64,000 nt of DNA from Desmodus rotundus (GCF_022682495.2 NC_071394.1:25888470-25952469); one strand, 5' to 3'. Numbered from the stretch's first letter, positions 44,940 to 55,840 are shown. Numbers and translations are program-made. The notes: generated from the sequence alone by a model not told the origin.

Positions 44940-45480
44940 ACTGATAACTTACTAGGTGTCAGCGTTCTAGGTGGTGGGTATACAAGACCACCAATAATCC
45001 CAGTTTTCATGAAACTTAATTCTAAGGGTAGGAAACAGATCAGTTAAAAAATGAATAATATCTATAATAAGTTAGATGGTGATAAACGTTATGGGGAAAA
45101 ATAAAGGAGAGAAGAAAATTAAGTTGTGCCAGAGAACACTCTGCAATTTTTAATTCAATAGAGAGAGCATCGCTGAGAGTAGGATGTTTGAGTACAGCCC
45201 TGAAGGAAAGAGTTTTCTGAGGAAGGGTTGTGCTTTGGGTTTTAGTTGCAGCTGAATGAGTGAAGGGAAGAGGAAGTGGCTGGGGGGTGGGGGGTTGGGA
45301 GGCAAGGGGGTCAGTCCATTTGCAGACTGTGTAGAGCCTTGGAGGCCTTGCGAAGATTTTGGCTTTTAGTCCAAATGAGATGGGAAGTGCCTGCAGGTGT
45401 CTGTGCAGAGAACGTGCCTTAGTCTGACTTATGTTTTCCCGGGATTCTTTTGGCTGTGTTATAGAGAATAGACTACATGG
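44940..45480 (-). mobile_element. L2 LINE 3' region, first part (split by MaLR)
   Basis: GATAACTTACTAGGTGTCAG, GTTAGATGGTGATAAACGTT, GTACAGCCCTGAAGGAAAGA and TAGAGCCTTGGAGGCC are the complement of the L2 3' part. A G-rich run with G-quadruplex potential (45282-45310) lies inside. Confidence 0.78.
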
Positions 45481-45489
45481 GCGAGTCTC

Positions 45490-45865
45490 AATCTGTCCAG
45501 GCCACTCCAGCAAAGTACTTCAGGCTGGGCGGCTTATAAACAACAGAACTTTATTTCTCACAGTTCCGGAGGCTGGAAATCTGAGTTCAGGGGGCCAGCA
45601 CGGTCAAGTTCTGGTGAGTGTGCTCTTCCAGGTTGCAGGCTGCCTGCAACATGGTGTGTCCTCACAAGGCAGAGAGCAAAGAGAAGCACGCTCTGTCTGA
45701 CTCTTACAAGGACACTAACCCCATTTGGAGGGCTCCACGCTCATGGCCTCATCCAATTGTGCTTACGTCCCAAAGCTCCCACCTCCCAGTGCCATCGCAG
45801 TCGAGGGTAGGTTTCAACAAATCAACTGAGAGGGGGCACAAACATTCAGTCCATATCCGGGGGCA
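45490..45865 (-). mobile_element. MST/MLT1-type MaLR LTR, antisense, inserted in L2
   Basis: CTTCAGGCTGGGCGGCTTAT, AAACAACAGAACTTTATTTC, CAGTTCCGGAGGCTGGAAAT, TCCTCACAAGGCAGAGAGC and CCACCTCCCAGTGCCATCGC follow the MST-type LTR complement. It lies between two L2 pieces. Confidence 0.82.
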
Positions 45866-45884
45866 AGTGCAGAAGCAGAGCCCC

Positions 45885-45960
45885 ATTGGGAAACGTTGTA
45901 GTCACCAAGGTGAGAGTCATCCAAGGTGGCTCAGACCACAGTGCAGGTGGGATTATCAAT
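45885..45960 (-). repeat. L2 continuation after the MaLR
   Basis: ACGTTGTAGTCACCAAGGTG, AGAGTCATCC and GGTGGCTCAGACCACAGTGC continue the L2 complement ('GTAGTCCAGGCGAGAGATGA ... GGCCTGGACCAG') across the LTR insertion. Confidence 0.6.
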
Positions 45961-46575
45961 CACCACGTTATATTGAAATTATCTACTTTTTCTTTTGTCT
46001 CCTCCACCTGCATAGTACATTCCCCATACCGATCACAATGCCTAACTCATCAAAATCCCAAAATACTTTTTCTTTTTCTTTTTTTTTGGAAATGAGCTGT
46101 GCTTATTTCCAGGGATATATAGAGCTAATTCTCTCAAGTTCTGGATAAGAGGTAATTGAAGTAAAAAAAAGTAATTTATATAAAAATTAAAGAAAAAATA
46201 TGTGGTTGACTGTGGGTTTTTATGAGAAAGAGGATGGCTGGGGAAGTATATCCTTCTTGGTCACGGAGGCTGTTTTGAAGGAAATCCTTCCGTTCCCAGC
46301 ATAGCACTGGGGGTTTGAGTCAGACATAAAACTGCTTCAGTCTGATGTAATAGTTGGAACCACTGTGTTGCACAATTCCAGGACGTGCCTTTCCCACAGA
46401 ATGCAGCATGGACCCTTGAAGTGGTTCAACAGAGTGATGATTTATGGGTATGCATCTATCTGTACTGTTGAGAAGCCTCTAGCCATTGGGAGGGAGGGGT
46501 GTCACGGTTGTATATAATTACAGAAACAAAGCAGAAGCCATCATCTTAAATACTGTTTGCTCCGGGACTTAATTG
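45961..46575. other. Unique-looking DNA, no gene
   Basis: T-rich tract at 46066-46087. No exon recognised. Confidence 0.45.
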
Positions 46576-47068
46576 TATAGTTGGGATAATTATAGTAAAT
46601 TGAATAATGGCTCCTACAAATGTCAGGTGCTCTCCTGTGGAACCTATCAATACCACTGTCTGTGGAAAAGGCCTTTGCAGGTGGGATTGAGTTAAGGATC
46701 TGGAGCCAGAGGTACTAGCCTGGAATAGCCGGTGGGTCCTGAGCACACTCACCAGTGTCCTTATAAGAAAAAGTCGGGAGGGAACTGGACAGAGACGGGA
46801 GGGGAAGGCAATGCGGCACAGAGGCAGAGATCTCAGTAACGCAGCTCTGGAGCCAGGGAACGCTGGCAGGCCCCAGAGGTTGGGCGAGACAGGGAACGGA
46901 ATCTCCCTGGAGCTTTGGGAAAGAACACGGCCCTGCCAACACCTTTATTTTGCCCCAACAGTACTTATTTCAGCCTTCTGGCCTCCAGAACCATAAAAGA
47001 ATTAGTTTCTGTTGTTTTAAGCCACCAAGTCTGTGGTAATATTGTTACAACAGGCACAGGAAATTAAT
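46576..47068 (+). mobile_element. MLT1-type MaLR LTR, sense
   Basis: AATAATGGCTCCTACAAATG, AAGGCCTTTGCAGGTGGGAT, TGTCCTTATAAGAAAAAG, GGCACAGAGGCAGAGA, CTTCTGGCCTCCAGAACC, TTTTAAGCCACCAAGTCTGT and GTTACAACAGGCACAGGAAA run in MLT1 order to the 3' end. A complete solo LTR. Confidence 0.9.
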
Positions 47069-47474
47069 ACACTGATGTTGAACTAAGCTTTAATGTATTT
47101 CTTAGACAGTCATTTATCTTTCAAAAGAGCTATGAAAGTGTACGTCTTAAAATTTCCCTGTGAATATGGCAGCAGTGACTCCAAGCACAATGGTGATTTT
47201 AAAGCCGGGGAAAGGTGCTGATTGCGCCCTTTGGTGTGGAGTGTCCTGATGGCTGCTCAATTGTTAAATAAGGCCCTCCTAAATTAGGCTGTGAATAAGT
47301 TGGTTTGCTCATTAGCATTTTGATAGTAGTCAATAGTTGCCGAAACAAAAGTATACTACTCAGTCATCTTGCTTGATGATCTTATGTACCTTGGGGTTAA
47401 AACTTGATTTGTTCAAAAATCCCAAAGCACCTACGCACACAGCCATCTCTTTTCCCCTGAAAGAATTAAAAGCA
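47069..47474. other. Unique-looking DNA, no gene
   Basis: AT-rich, with CAATTGTTAAATAAGG and CTCATTAGCATTTTGAT motifs (47250-47330). It could be a conserved non-coding element, untested. Confidence 0.4.
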
Positions 47475-47955
47475 TTTGCATGGTGGAATACTACTCAGCC
47501 ATAAAAAAGAAGGAAATCTTACCTTTTGTGACAGTGTGGATGGACCTAGAGGGTATTATGCTAAGTAAAATAACCAGTCAAAGAAAGACAAATAGCATAT
47601 GATTTCACTTACATGTGGAGTCTAGGGAACAAAATAAAATAGAAGGAGGCTCATAGGCACAAAGAACAGACTTTCAGGTCTCAGAGACAAGGGAGGCTGG
47701 GGGCCCAGGTGAAATAGGTAAAGGGGTTGAAAAAAAAGAACCATATGCAGGCAATGGTACGGTGGTTGCAAGAGCGGGGAGGGTGTAGGGGTAGAAGGGT
47801 AAACAGGATAAATAGTGACGAAGGACACTACACTTGGGTGGTGAACACACAATACAATATACAGATGATGTGTTATATAATGGTACACTTGAAACCTATA
47901 TAATTTTATTAACCCCTGAAGTCCAAGTAAATTCAATTTTTTAAAAAACAAGCTT
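47475..47955 (+). mobile_element. 5'-truncated L1, 3' end
   Basis: Starts TTGCATGGTGGAATACTACT, then CAGCCATAAAAAAGAAGG, GGATGGACCTAGAGGG, GATTTCACTTACATGTGGAG, ATGGTACACTTGAAACC and an A-rich tail. Same truncation zone as the copies at 13339 and 35931. Confidence 0.9.
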
Positions 47956-48517
47956 CTATCTGGAGCAATTTGATCTGCTGCGTGTATAGCAGATGATTGT
48001 ATACTGCACTTAATGAAAAATCTAATTAAAGATGACTTCAATCTCAGTTATACTTGAGCTTTCTTCATCCTGATGCCTCACTACCCTCCAACCTAGAAGC
48101 CTTTTGTGGAACAAAGCATGGGGTGATGAAGTGCTCTTGGCTGAAATGCTCATTACCGAAGTCCCTGCAGTCTCCTAGAGTGGTTCTTAGCCACCATGCC
48201 CCACTAGACATGGAACTTATTACCCAAGATGACCCCCCTGCTTCCCAGGGTCCATCCTTGTTAGGTGGACCACGAAGGCATTCCTCTCTGGGTCCCTGTT
48301 TATTTCAAATGCTGGGAGGCTGGTCCCAGCCACTTACGGATACCTTTGAATCTTGGGAGTACTTTATTATTGTAAATCAATGCTTTAATCTGTCTTCCAA
48401 AGGCCCTCAGCTTTCTCCCATTCTCTGAGCATCTTCAATGAGCTTTAATTTCTGGAAACAGAAGTATTAAGGGAGACAGTCTTCAAAGTTAACATCTTCA
48501 GCCTTGACATCTAAATC
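47956..48517. other. Unique-looking DNA, no gene
   Basis: The 124-codon frame at 48054-48428 has no recognisable domain. No repeat recognised. Confidence 0.45.
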
Positions 48518-48525
48518 CTCTAAGT

Positions 48526-48999
48526 CAGGAATCAGAAAACTGTGACCAGTTACCAATTCAACCTGCCTCCTCTTGTTTTTTTTTTTAAACAAAGTTTTAC
48601 TGGAATACAGCTATGCCCATTTATTTATTTATTGTCTAAGGCTGGGTTGTTTTTTTTGTTTTTTTTGCCATAACAGTAGAGTGAATTTTTTTTTAGATTT
48701 TATTTATTTAATTTTAGAGAGAGAGGGAGGGAGGGAGAAAGAGAAAGAAACATCGGTGTGGGAGAGAAACATCAGTTGGCTGCCTCTCTCATGCCCCCAA
48801 CTGGGGACCTAGCCCGCAACCCAGGCATGTGCCCTCCTGGTAATCAAATGGACAAACTTTCGGTTTGCAAGCCAGCACTCAATCCACTGAGCCGCACCAG
48901 CCAGGGCTAGAATGAAATATTTGGACTAGAGATAGTATGGCCTGCAAAGCCTAAACTATTCCTACCTGGCCCTGTAGAGAAACAGTTTTCAGACCCATG
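48526..48999. mobile_element. hAT-family DNA element split by a SINE
   Basis: Terminal inverted repeats are CAGGAATCAGAAAACTG (48526-48542) and the complement CATGGGTCTGAAAACTG (48983-48999). The 8-bp TSD is CTCTAAGT (48518-48525) and CTGTGAGT (49000-49007), two mismatches. The interior AAGTTTTACTGGAATACAG and GTATGGCCTGCAAAGCCTAA belongs to a common mammalian non-autonomous hAT repeat whose name I do not recall for certain. The body is interrupted at 48686-48907. Confidence 0.85.
48686..48907 (-). mobile_element. Bat Ves SINE nested in the hAT element
   Basis: The minus strand reads GCCCTGGCTGGTGCGGCTCA, then a decayed B-box region, a CT-rich body and a long A-rich tail (T-run on +). The TSD is TAGAGTGAA (48677-48685) and TAGAATGAA (48908-48916). 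A duplicated body segment (GAGAGAAACATCRGT) appears around 48747-48776. Confidence 0.93.
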
Positions 49000-49007
49000 C
49001 TGTGAGT

Positions 49008-49864
49008 CAAGGGAACTGAGCCAGAGTGAAAGAAACTCAGAGGTGGAAGAGCGCAGAGACTTCAGATCCAAAATGAATGACCTGGCGCGTCGTTCTGCCA
49101 CAGGTTATCTTTCCACTTCATTCCAGAGGTTCCTGGGAGTCTGAATTAGCTCGGAGGCCCTGGCATGATTCGGGTGTGGCTCAGATTGACCCTTAGCCTC
49201 TTTTTTTTTGAGCTGTCGCAGGGGTGGTAGAAACACATATCCTAAGTATTGTCTGAGTCTGCATCTACCCACATTCTAAGGTGGCCGAGATCCAACGAGA
49301 CTGCTCAGCAACCCTTCAGTTGAAGCTGCCCCTCCCTGTCCTTACAGTTTTCCCCATGCTTCCTTAAGCCCCTGGTGTGGATGAACTGGACTGATAGATC
49401 CTCAAGGACAAGCCCCCCAGACAGTGATCGCTGGCATGCCGGGCTGTGCACGCTGGAGGTGGAGGGACACCTTTACAACGTGCTGACTTAATAGGGAGAC
49501 CTACGCTTCCACTCAAAGGATGAGCGCAGGTGAATGCAGGTGGTTTGAGCTTGCCATTTGGGAAGACAGTGGTAACCTGGAGGAACCCCTGCAGGACAGG
49601 ACATGACCGTCAGCTTCTGCAAACTGGGTCATCTGTGGGTGTGACCACACCAGGACACTTTGAAAAGAAAGGAGAGGGGAAGAAATGATGTCTATATAAC
49701 TGCCTCATGGAAAAGATGCCCTGTCCCATTTCAGAAAACAAGGTCGCCATGTACAAGGCCCTTGTTGATAAGAACACTAAAATTCCTCTTCTTTGTCCGG
49801 TGTTTTCTATAATTTGTTTGTGCAGAATGATGACGGTCGTAGTGTGGCACACTCAGAAAATGTA
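49008..49864. other. Unique-looking DNA, no gene
   Basis: No exon or repeat recognised. Overlapping opposite-strand frames at 49610-49988 are chance. Confidence 0.45.
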
Positions 49865-50095
49865 CATATTTTCAAGTCCAACAGATCTGGGTTCAAATCT
49901 CAGGTTCATATTATTCTACCTTTTTCACTTGGGTCAGTTTGATGACCTTTATCAGCTGTCAACTTTATCAGCTATAAGATGGGGATAATACTTTTCACTC
50001 TCAGCGTTCCTGTCAGGCTTAAGTAAAAGGGTTACTGGTAACACAAAAGACTTCCATACTGCTGGGCAAATAGTAGTCCCTCTGTTCTCTGCCCC
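49865..50095 (+). repeat. MIR SINE
   Basis: CAGATCTGGGTTCAAATCTC, GATGACCTTTATCAGC, CAGCTATAAGATGGGGATAA, TGTCAGGCTTAAGTAAAAG and GGCAAATAGTAGTCCCTC follow MIR in full order. Confidence 0.88.
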
Positions 50096-51694
50096 TTTCA
50101 GCTGGGCTTATTGTTGAGTTAACAAAATTCACAGGAGAGCACTCCATTTAATGAGGTGGTAGGAGCAGTGGTTCAGCCAAAAAGATTAAATTGTGGGGTT
50201 TGATCTAAAGAAAGAGGGTAGATCTACAGTGGGTTATTAAGGGGAAGCAGGGTCTGTGTGTTTTGCATGCCAGGGTAGTGGTTTTATTTGTAATTTGGAG
50301 GCTGTTGTCACCCTGTGAGAACAGCAACAATATGGTTTTGTTTATGGATACAGCTTTGGGCCCCTTCAGGACCAGGGCACAAAAGGCCAGTGGGTACTGA
50401 GAGGGCTCGATGCACAGGGAGGCTGGCGCTGAGCAGTAACAAATACTGCTGGTAGTAATAGCACATTCCAGCTTCTACACAGAGGTTGGGGATGGGCCAA
50501 GGTGACAGTTAGAGTAGAGCGTAGGTTCCACGCTCTCCTTACAGAAAGTATTTTTTTTTTCTTCCCTTATTCTTTGAGATCAGAACAAAGAAACAATTGA
50601 CTGGCTATAGAAATGTCATGACAATTAAATGACATTTTGTGTAGGATAATTGTAGGATTTACATTGTTTCCTTTTGACAATTGATCAAAAGCGAATGAAA
50701 ATTTATAAGGCAAACTGCCCCCATGCAGATCAATAATAAGTGGCTACATTTAATTTTCTTCCTAGGTCATTGGAAAGCAAACCAAGGGATCTTTCCAGAA
50801 TTTTCTTTTTTGCTTGACTCAGCTGGTGCTGTGCTATGTAATTCCTTCACCAGCCCAAGCCAGTGGGTTGTCATCTTCCACAATACTAAGAGAATTTCAT
50901 AGCTTCTCTCTAGGGCTTTTCTGCATTGTGATACTAAACCCCGGTTAAAGAACAGAACATTCTGAAAACACTGTTGAATTGTCTAGCATTTCAAGAACTC
51001 ATCAGACACGTAAACCTCCATTGACTCCTTCTGTTTTTCTAGAAATGATTCTTTCCCCAGGCTGTCGATGTTCAGAAAACCTGGAGAATGATGGTCTTTT
51101 CATTTTCATTTGCTCAAAGTCTTGTCAGGATTGGCCAAAATTATGATTTTAATATCATCATCCTACAGAGCCCTGTGAAGTGCCAAGGCAAGCCAATCCC
51201 AGGCTGCTGGTTGGAGGGAGGTTCACCGGTGGGGAGGCTTTATAGATGGAAACTTAGGCTTGAAGGAAAAACACTGAAGGAGCCTTGTCTTTTGCATGGG
51301 TGCCTCTTAAGAGTTGCAGCCTTTTAAACAAAGCTTCCAGGACCTAGTTTTTTAGCCAGTTCTAAGATGGTCTTTGTCTTCTTTTTTGATTAAGTGGAAA
51401 ATTGCATGACTTTGATAGCAGCAAGGGGGAAATTCCCATTCTACATGCCGACTATATTTTTAATTTCCTCAAACTGTAACTACTTGCCGAAACGACGCTG
51501 GTGTTCTGTGAAGAGGTCCCATTTGTCTTCAGAAAACGTTTGAACTTGACCTAAGTGCAAAATATCAAAGAACAGTTTTATATCCTCAAAAGCTGTGTAA
51601 AAGCAATTAGACTGCATTTTATGGGCTTTGTTTTGGTTGAATATGATCCTGGTCATCAGAAAGGACCTTCTCATTCATTTTTTTAAAATCTGAA
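50096..51694. other. Unique-looking DNA, no gene
   Basis: No exon recognised. 50570-50790 is AT-rich non-repeat DNA with SOX-like (CATTGTTTCC, GACAATTGA) and TCF/LEF-like (GATCAAAAG) motifs, a candidate enhancer. Confidence 0.45.
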
Positions 51695-52225
51695 TAATTA
51701 TATCAGTAAAGGTTTAATCGGGAAAACACAAAACATGTTAGGCTTCAAAGGAGGCTTCAAACAGGGGGTTGATTCTTAAGGTAAGAGCTGAAGAGACAGA
51801 AGGGTAAGGTGGGATGACTCAGAGGTCAGACTGGAGAGCTGCTGCTTCCAGGAGAACAACAGGACAGAGGGGACACCCCACGCGACTGGGCTCACTGGGA
51901 CTGCCAGAGTCTGCATCTGCTCCCAGCCTCTGGATGCTACCGCTGGGACTTCAGAGGCCACAGGAGCCCAGAGCCACCTGCTGCCACCGCTGCCAGAACT
52001 GACTGCCCTTGCTGGATGCACAGCTGGCAGCACAGAGAGGAGAAGAACAATGGCTTCTCTCCTCCAACCTTCCAGAAGTATACCATTGTCTCCCACTGCT
52101 TGGAAGTCAGTTGGCAGGATTCTGAAGAAGGCAGCTTACAGGGTCCAGCTCCCTGCAAAACAGAGCTAAGCGTGGAAAAGAAGGAATAGAATTGAGAGCA
52201 AACAGGCAAATGGCCAGCTCATTTC
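51695..52225 (-). repeat. Old L1/LTR-class repeat, antisense, family uncertain
   Basis: GTAAAGGTTTAATCGGGAAA, CTGCTGCCACCGCTGCCAGA, ACTGACTGCCCTTGCTGGAT, GAACAATGGCTTCTCTCCTC and GGGTCCAGCTCCCTGCAAAA run in an order I know from a widespread mammalian interspersed repeat, but I cannot name it. GC-rich relative to its flanks. Confidence 0.5.
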
Positions 52226-52927
52226 TCTCCTTCATACCAAGGTGAAAGGTGTTCTAGATGAATCTGATGTGGAACAATGCTATGTCTCACACACCCCTTA
52301 CAGCTTCATGAATGAGTAAATGTTCACGTGGCTTTCTCTTCATTTTCCAAAATATTTTCAATTTTAAGAAGCTTCCATTTATTTGGTAGTTAAGAATGAA
52401 CTACGACTAAAAAACAATCAAGCAACCCATTCTCTAGTTTGTCTTTTGTAAATAGATTCTTTAGAAAGTTTTGGGGGAAGTCAACTGATATGGACCTAAC
52501 GCTTTTACAAAGATGTTTGGTGATGTACAAATATTTCTCATTTAATACTTGCAGAAGGGAGGGAGGGAGTGTTTCCCCAGGAAGCAGGGTCTCAGAAAAG
52601 GCTCTTCGTTTCTGGAACAAGCACAGGAACTCTGTTTAACATTTTCCAGCCAGCACGTGGTGGCTTTAGATCCTGAAGAAAATTGCAAACTTTTTACTTG
52701 CAATCCAAGAGATACCTGGATATGGGAAGAATGGGATTCATGAAGAGGTTGCCAAGGGGTTTTTCCCACTGTAATGCTACTATGAGCTCAAAGAAACGAT
52801 GCACACTCCAGTGCATAGAGGTGCCTGTCTTGAACTTGCAGAGCTCTTTGCTTGAGTCTGCTCATAGCACAGGTTTTGGTATGTGTTTTATAGTTAGTGT
52901 TCATTTGCTTCTCTGCCATTTCCTCCC
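52226..52927. other. Unique-looking DNA, no gene
   Basis: No exon recognised. Several opposite-strand open frames overlap. Confidence 0.45.
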
Positions 52928-53045
52928 AATAGATTGTAAGCACCTGAGGACTGCAGTGGTGGTCCTGTTCATCTCTGGACCCCACACAGGGCCTGGCAGA
53001 GGGCTAGCACTTAGGAAGGGCTTGAGAAATGTGTGGCTATTGAAT
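52928..53045 (+). repeat. L2 3' end fragment
   Basis: TAGATTGTAAGCACCTGAGG, TCTCTGGACCCCACACAGGG and CCTGGCAGAGGGCTAGCACT match the L2 terminus. Confidence 0.75.
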
Positions 53046-53104
53046 TGCCGGTGTCGGAAGGCCCCACCTCCTTCAGGGACCACATGGGACCAGGGAGCAG
53101 GAAC

Positions 53105-53325
53105 CAGGATCTTCAGAGACAGCTTGGCTCAGAGGGTCTTCACTACTCACTGGCTGTGAGACCTTGGGAAGGTTATTCATTTTTCTGTAATCTATTTTAT
53201 AAAATGAAGATAATACCTACCGCTCAAGGGTCATTTTTAAGAATTCATTGGTTAATGTACATAAAGTTCTTGGCCCTGTAGCTAGATTATGCTAAGTGCT
53301 TGATAAATATTAATTTGCATTTTTA
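53105..53325 (+). repeat. MIR SINE
   Basis: CTACTCACTGGCTGTGAGAC, CTTGGGAAGGTTATTC, ATAAAATGAAGATAATACCT and GCTAAGTGCTTGATAAATAT are MIR landmarks in order. Confidence 0.87.
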
Positions 53326-53514
53326 TTGAAGATAATAAGCATATAAATCAATTTGATCAGGATTCAATAAACAGTGTGTTAAGTGGTTTAAAAAAAGATT
53401 TGTGAGAACTCATACATATATATACAAGATTTACCTCCTATAAGCTGAGTATCTAGAAGCTTTCTGGATAAAAAAAAAAACTGGCTGAATTGGAAAGATC
53501 AGAGTTTCCAAGTG

Positions 53515-53865
53515 CACATGTAGGCGTCTGCCATTACAGAATACCATACCGGGAGGCTCATACACTACAGAAGTTTACTTCTCACAGCCTGGAGCTTGGG
53601 AAGTCCAAGGTCAAGGTGCTGGCCTATTCAGTGTCTGGTGAGGGCCCACTTCCTGGTTCATGGGTGGCAGTCTTTTTTCTGTCCCCTCACATGGTAGAAG
53701 GGGCGGGTGAGGCAGCTGTCTGGGGCTCTAACCCCATTCACAAAGGCTCTGTCCTCATGACCTATTCCCTTCCAAAGGCCTCACCTCCTACTGCCATCAC
53801 ATGGGGGCTTAGAATTTCAACATACGAATTTCTAGGGAACACCAACCTTCAGTCTGTAGTAGTGG
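53515..53865 (-). mobile_element. MST/MLT1-type MaLR LTR, antisense
   Basis: GTCTGCCATTACAGAATACC, GGGAGGCTCATACACTACAG, GAAGTCCAAGGTCAAGGTGC, CACATGGTAGAAGGGG and CTACTGCCATCACATGGGGG follow the MST-type LTR complement. The 166-codon frame here is read through this LTR and is not a gene. Confidence 0.85.
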
Positions 53866-54529
53866 ACACATGGAATCCTGTGTATGTGTATATGTGTGTG
53901 TGCACGGACCTGCACAGCTGGAGCTCGTGGTGTTCACTTCCTCTGCAAAACTGTTCTTTGGAATTTCACATGCAGGTTTACTTACCCTGAGTTTTTTATA
54001 TACTCGATGATAAAATTGTCTTCATTTGGTCTCCCTCCCCTGTTGCTTTCCCAATTGCTGGCAGTTTGCCATGTCCTGTTTAAAAAAAGGTGCTAGAGGG
54101 CTGGTGCCAATGTAGATAACTCAGATATTGGCTGTATATTTTCAAGTGTATTGTTTTGGAGACGTTGAGGGTCAAGGGTTAAAGGTCAGCACATCCTGAC
54201 ATTTATAGCTTCGGTTTAACCAGGAAAAGCTAATTGGACATCAGTCTTCTCATGCATCATGAGTAGCCAGAATGCCTTGAGAACCCATCCCATTCTTCAG
54301 TGGAGATTCCTTCTTTACCAGGGCACATATTACTTTGGCAAAAATTGTAGAAACTGGGTATCAATTTTCAGAAAATTCTAAATTGATAATAACTGGTTTT
54401 CCTTTATTTTTCACATTCTTATACCCTAGTCCAGGTTGAAGACACCATACTTGAGTTAGTTCTCCAAATTCATATTATACATCTATCTCCCTCTCTTTTG
54501 GGGAGTTTTTACCCTAAAAAAATAAATTC
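53866..54529. other. Unique-looking DNA, no gene
   Basis: Short GT-rich stretch near 53879-53905. Otherwise nothing recognised. Confidence 0.45.
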
Positions 54530-54540
54530 ATTTATTCACC

Positions 54541-54577
54541 TATCCATCCATTCCTTCCTCTCTTCCTTCCTTCCTTC
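54541..54577. repeat. (TCCA)/(TTCC)n microsatellite
   Basis: TATCCATCCATTCC, then TTCCTTCCTTCC, directly beside an antisense L2 tail. Confidence 0.85.
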
Positions 54578-54690
54578 ATTTATTCATTGAACAAATCCAT
54601 TTTGAGCACTTACTAAGTGCCAGGTACTGATTCAGGCTGTACAGAGTGAACAAAATAGGCGCTGTCCCTGGTTTTAAAATGTTAAACCTA
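54576..54690 (-). repeat. L2 3' end fragment
   Basis: TTCATTTATTCATTGAACAA, GAGCACTTACTAAGTGCCAG and CAAAATAGGCGCTGTCCCTG are the L2 terminus complement. Confidence 0.82.
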
Positions 54691-54731
54691 AGTAATCCCT
54701 AAATTCTTAATACCTGAAAAAATACCTTATA

Positions 54732-54940
54732 TAGGGTCCAGCAGAAGTGAGGCCTGCTTGAGCGTGGTTGGTAGGGTAATGATATGGGTGTAATAACTTA
54801 TAGTTTTAATTTGAACATTTTACCTAAAGTGTCATATGGTGTGCTTGAGTGTGATATTGTTATGTTACAGAATTACATGCTTATGGTTTTGTAATAAAAG
54901 AAGTTGTAATAAAAGGGGGCATTATTTGTGCCAGACCCTA
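54732..54940. mobile_element. Short mariner-type MITE, 209 bp
   Basis: Inverted ends TAGGGTCCAGCAGAAGT and complement TAGGGTCTGGCACAAAT differ at four of 17 positions. The element is flanked by TA on both sides (54730-54731, 54941-54942). The AT-rich interior has no reading frame. TA duplication and short TIRs place it in Tc1/mariner. The family is not recognised. Confidence 0.68.
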
Positions 54941-55104
54941 TATTTTGATGCCTTACTTTCATTAACAATCTGTGTACAAAATTTCTGAGGTCAGCAGGGA
55001 AGGGCAGAGGATGGCTGTTGTCTTCTGGACAGCCCCTCAGCTTCATATTTGAAGTCCCTCTTAAATTAATCAAAATATTTATTTTTAAACTTATAAAGTA
55101 GATC

Positions 55105-55395
55105 ATTCTACATCAGTTAGAATGCTTTGGATTGCTAGTAACATAACCTAATTCAAAGTGGTGCAGACAATGAAGAGAGTTCAACAAAAGCACAAAGTTA
55201 AGAGGAGGGGTGACTTTCTACATCACCCACAGGTTCACGAGGTGAGAGAGGGACTCGGCCCCATTTTTCTGCAAGTCTCATGGACTTCTCCCCTCACTGT
55301 GCTGTGTTTCCGGTTGGGACCCGGGTTTTGTCCTCTCCAAGCCACTTGGGGAAAAGGATGCTGCATTCTTTATCTCGCCAGACGTGACTCGTGGG
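55105..55395 (-). repeat. Ancient interspersed repeat, antisense, family uncertain
   Basis: ATCAGTTAGAATGCTTTGGA, TTGCTAGTAACATAACCTAA and TTCAAAGTGGTGCAGAC are the complement of the 'GAGTTGGGTTTCTGTCACTTGCAACC' repeat end also seen in sense at 6170-6575. Confidence 0.5.
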
Positions 55396-55659
55396 AAGCA
55401 CTAGACCAGTGCGACTGCAGATGAGGTCATCCCTTCTTTACGACCCAAAACCTTTTAAAGAATATGCACATGTGTGCATGAGTAACAACAAGTGGCAAAA
55501 ATGGCCTGGCACTGCCACAAACTTTTCTGGCAAAGCCCATGGGATGGGAAGGGATTTGGACGGAGACAAACATAGAGCTGATATCCTCATTATCATCTCC
55601 CTGTGTAGTCTGGGAAATGGGGAGAGAGTGATACCAGTCTGAGCCTTGTGCAAAACCAT
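55396..55659. other. Unassigned DNA between old repeats, no gene
   Basis: No exon recognised. It may be the decayed body of the neighbouring old repeat. Confidence 0.4.
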
Positions 55660-55840
55660 ATCTGGGGCAGATTGAAATCTGGGTCTCCGTGGATAAAGGA
55701 GAAGAGGCTCTAAATATAATTTACAGACAAGGAAGTACAAATGGCAAACAAATATATAAAACAATGTTCGACCCCTCCAGTAGGTCAGGAAATAGAAATC
55801 CAAATGATGCCGGGTTGTTATTTGGTGCTTATTAAACTGA
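55660..55840 (+). repeat. L1 ORF2 3' fragment
   Basis: ACAAATGGCAAACAAATATA, TAAAACAATGTTCGACCCC, CAGTAGGTCAGGAAATAGAA and ATCCAAATGATGCC are L1 ORF2 C-terminal text in sense orientation, strongly decayed. Confidence 0.6.

Noticed and set aside
45618..46148. 176-codon open frame on the plus strand
   Set aside because: Lies mostly within the MaLR LTR and L2 remnant. It ends by translating a T-rich tract as poly-Phe/Ser.
52683..53159. 158-codon open frame on the plus strand
   Set aside because: Crosses an L2 tail and enters a MIR. Several minus-strand frames overlap it.
53490..53990. 166-codon open frame on the plus strand
   Set aside because: It is the antisense MST-type LTR read in one frame. 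LTRs of this class have no coding region.
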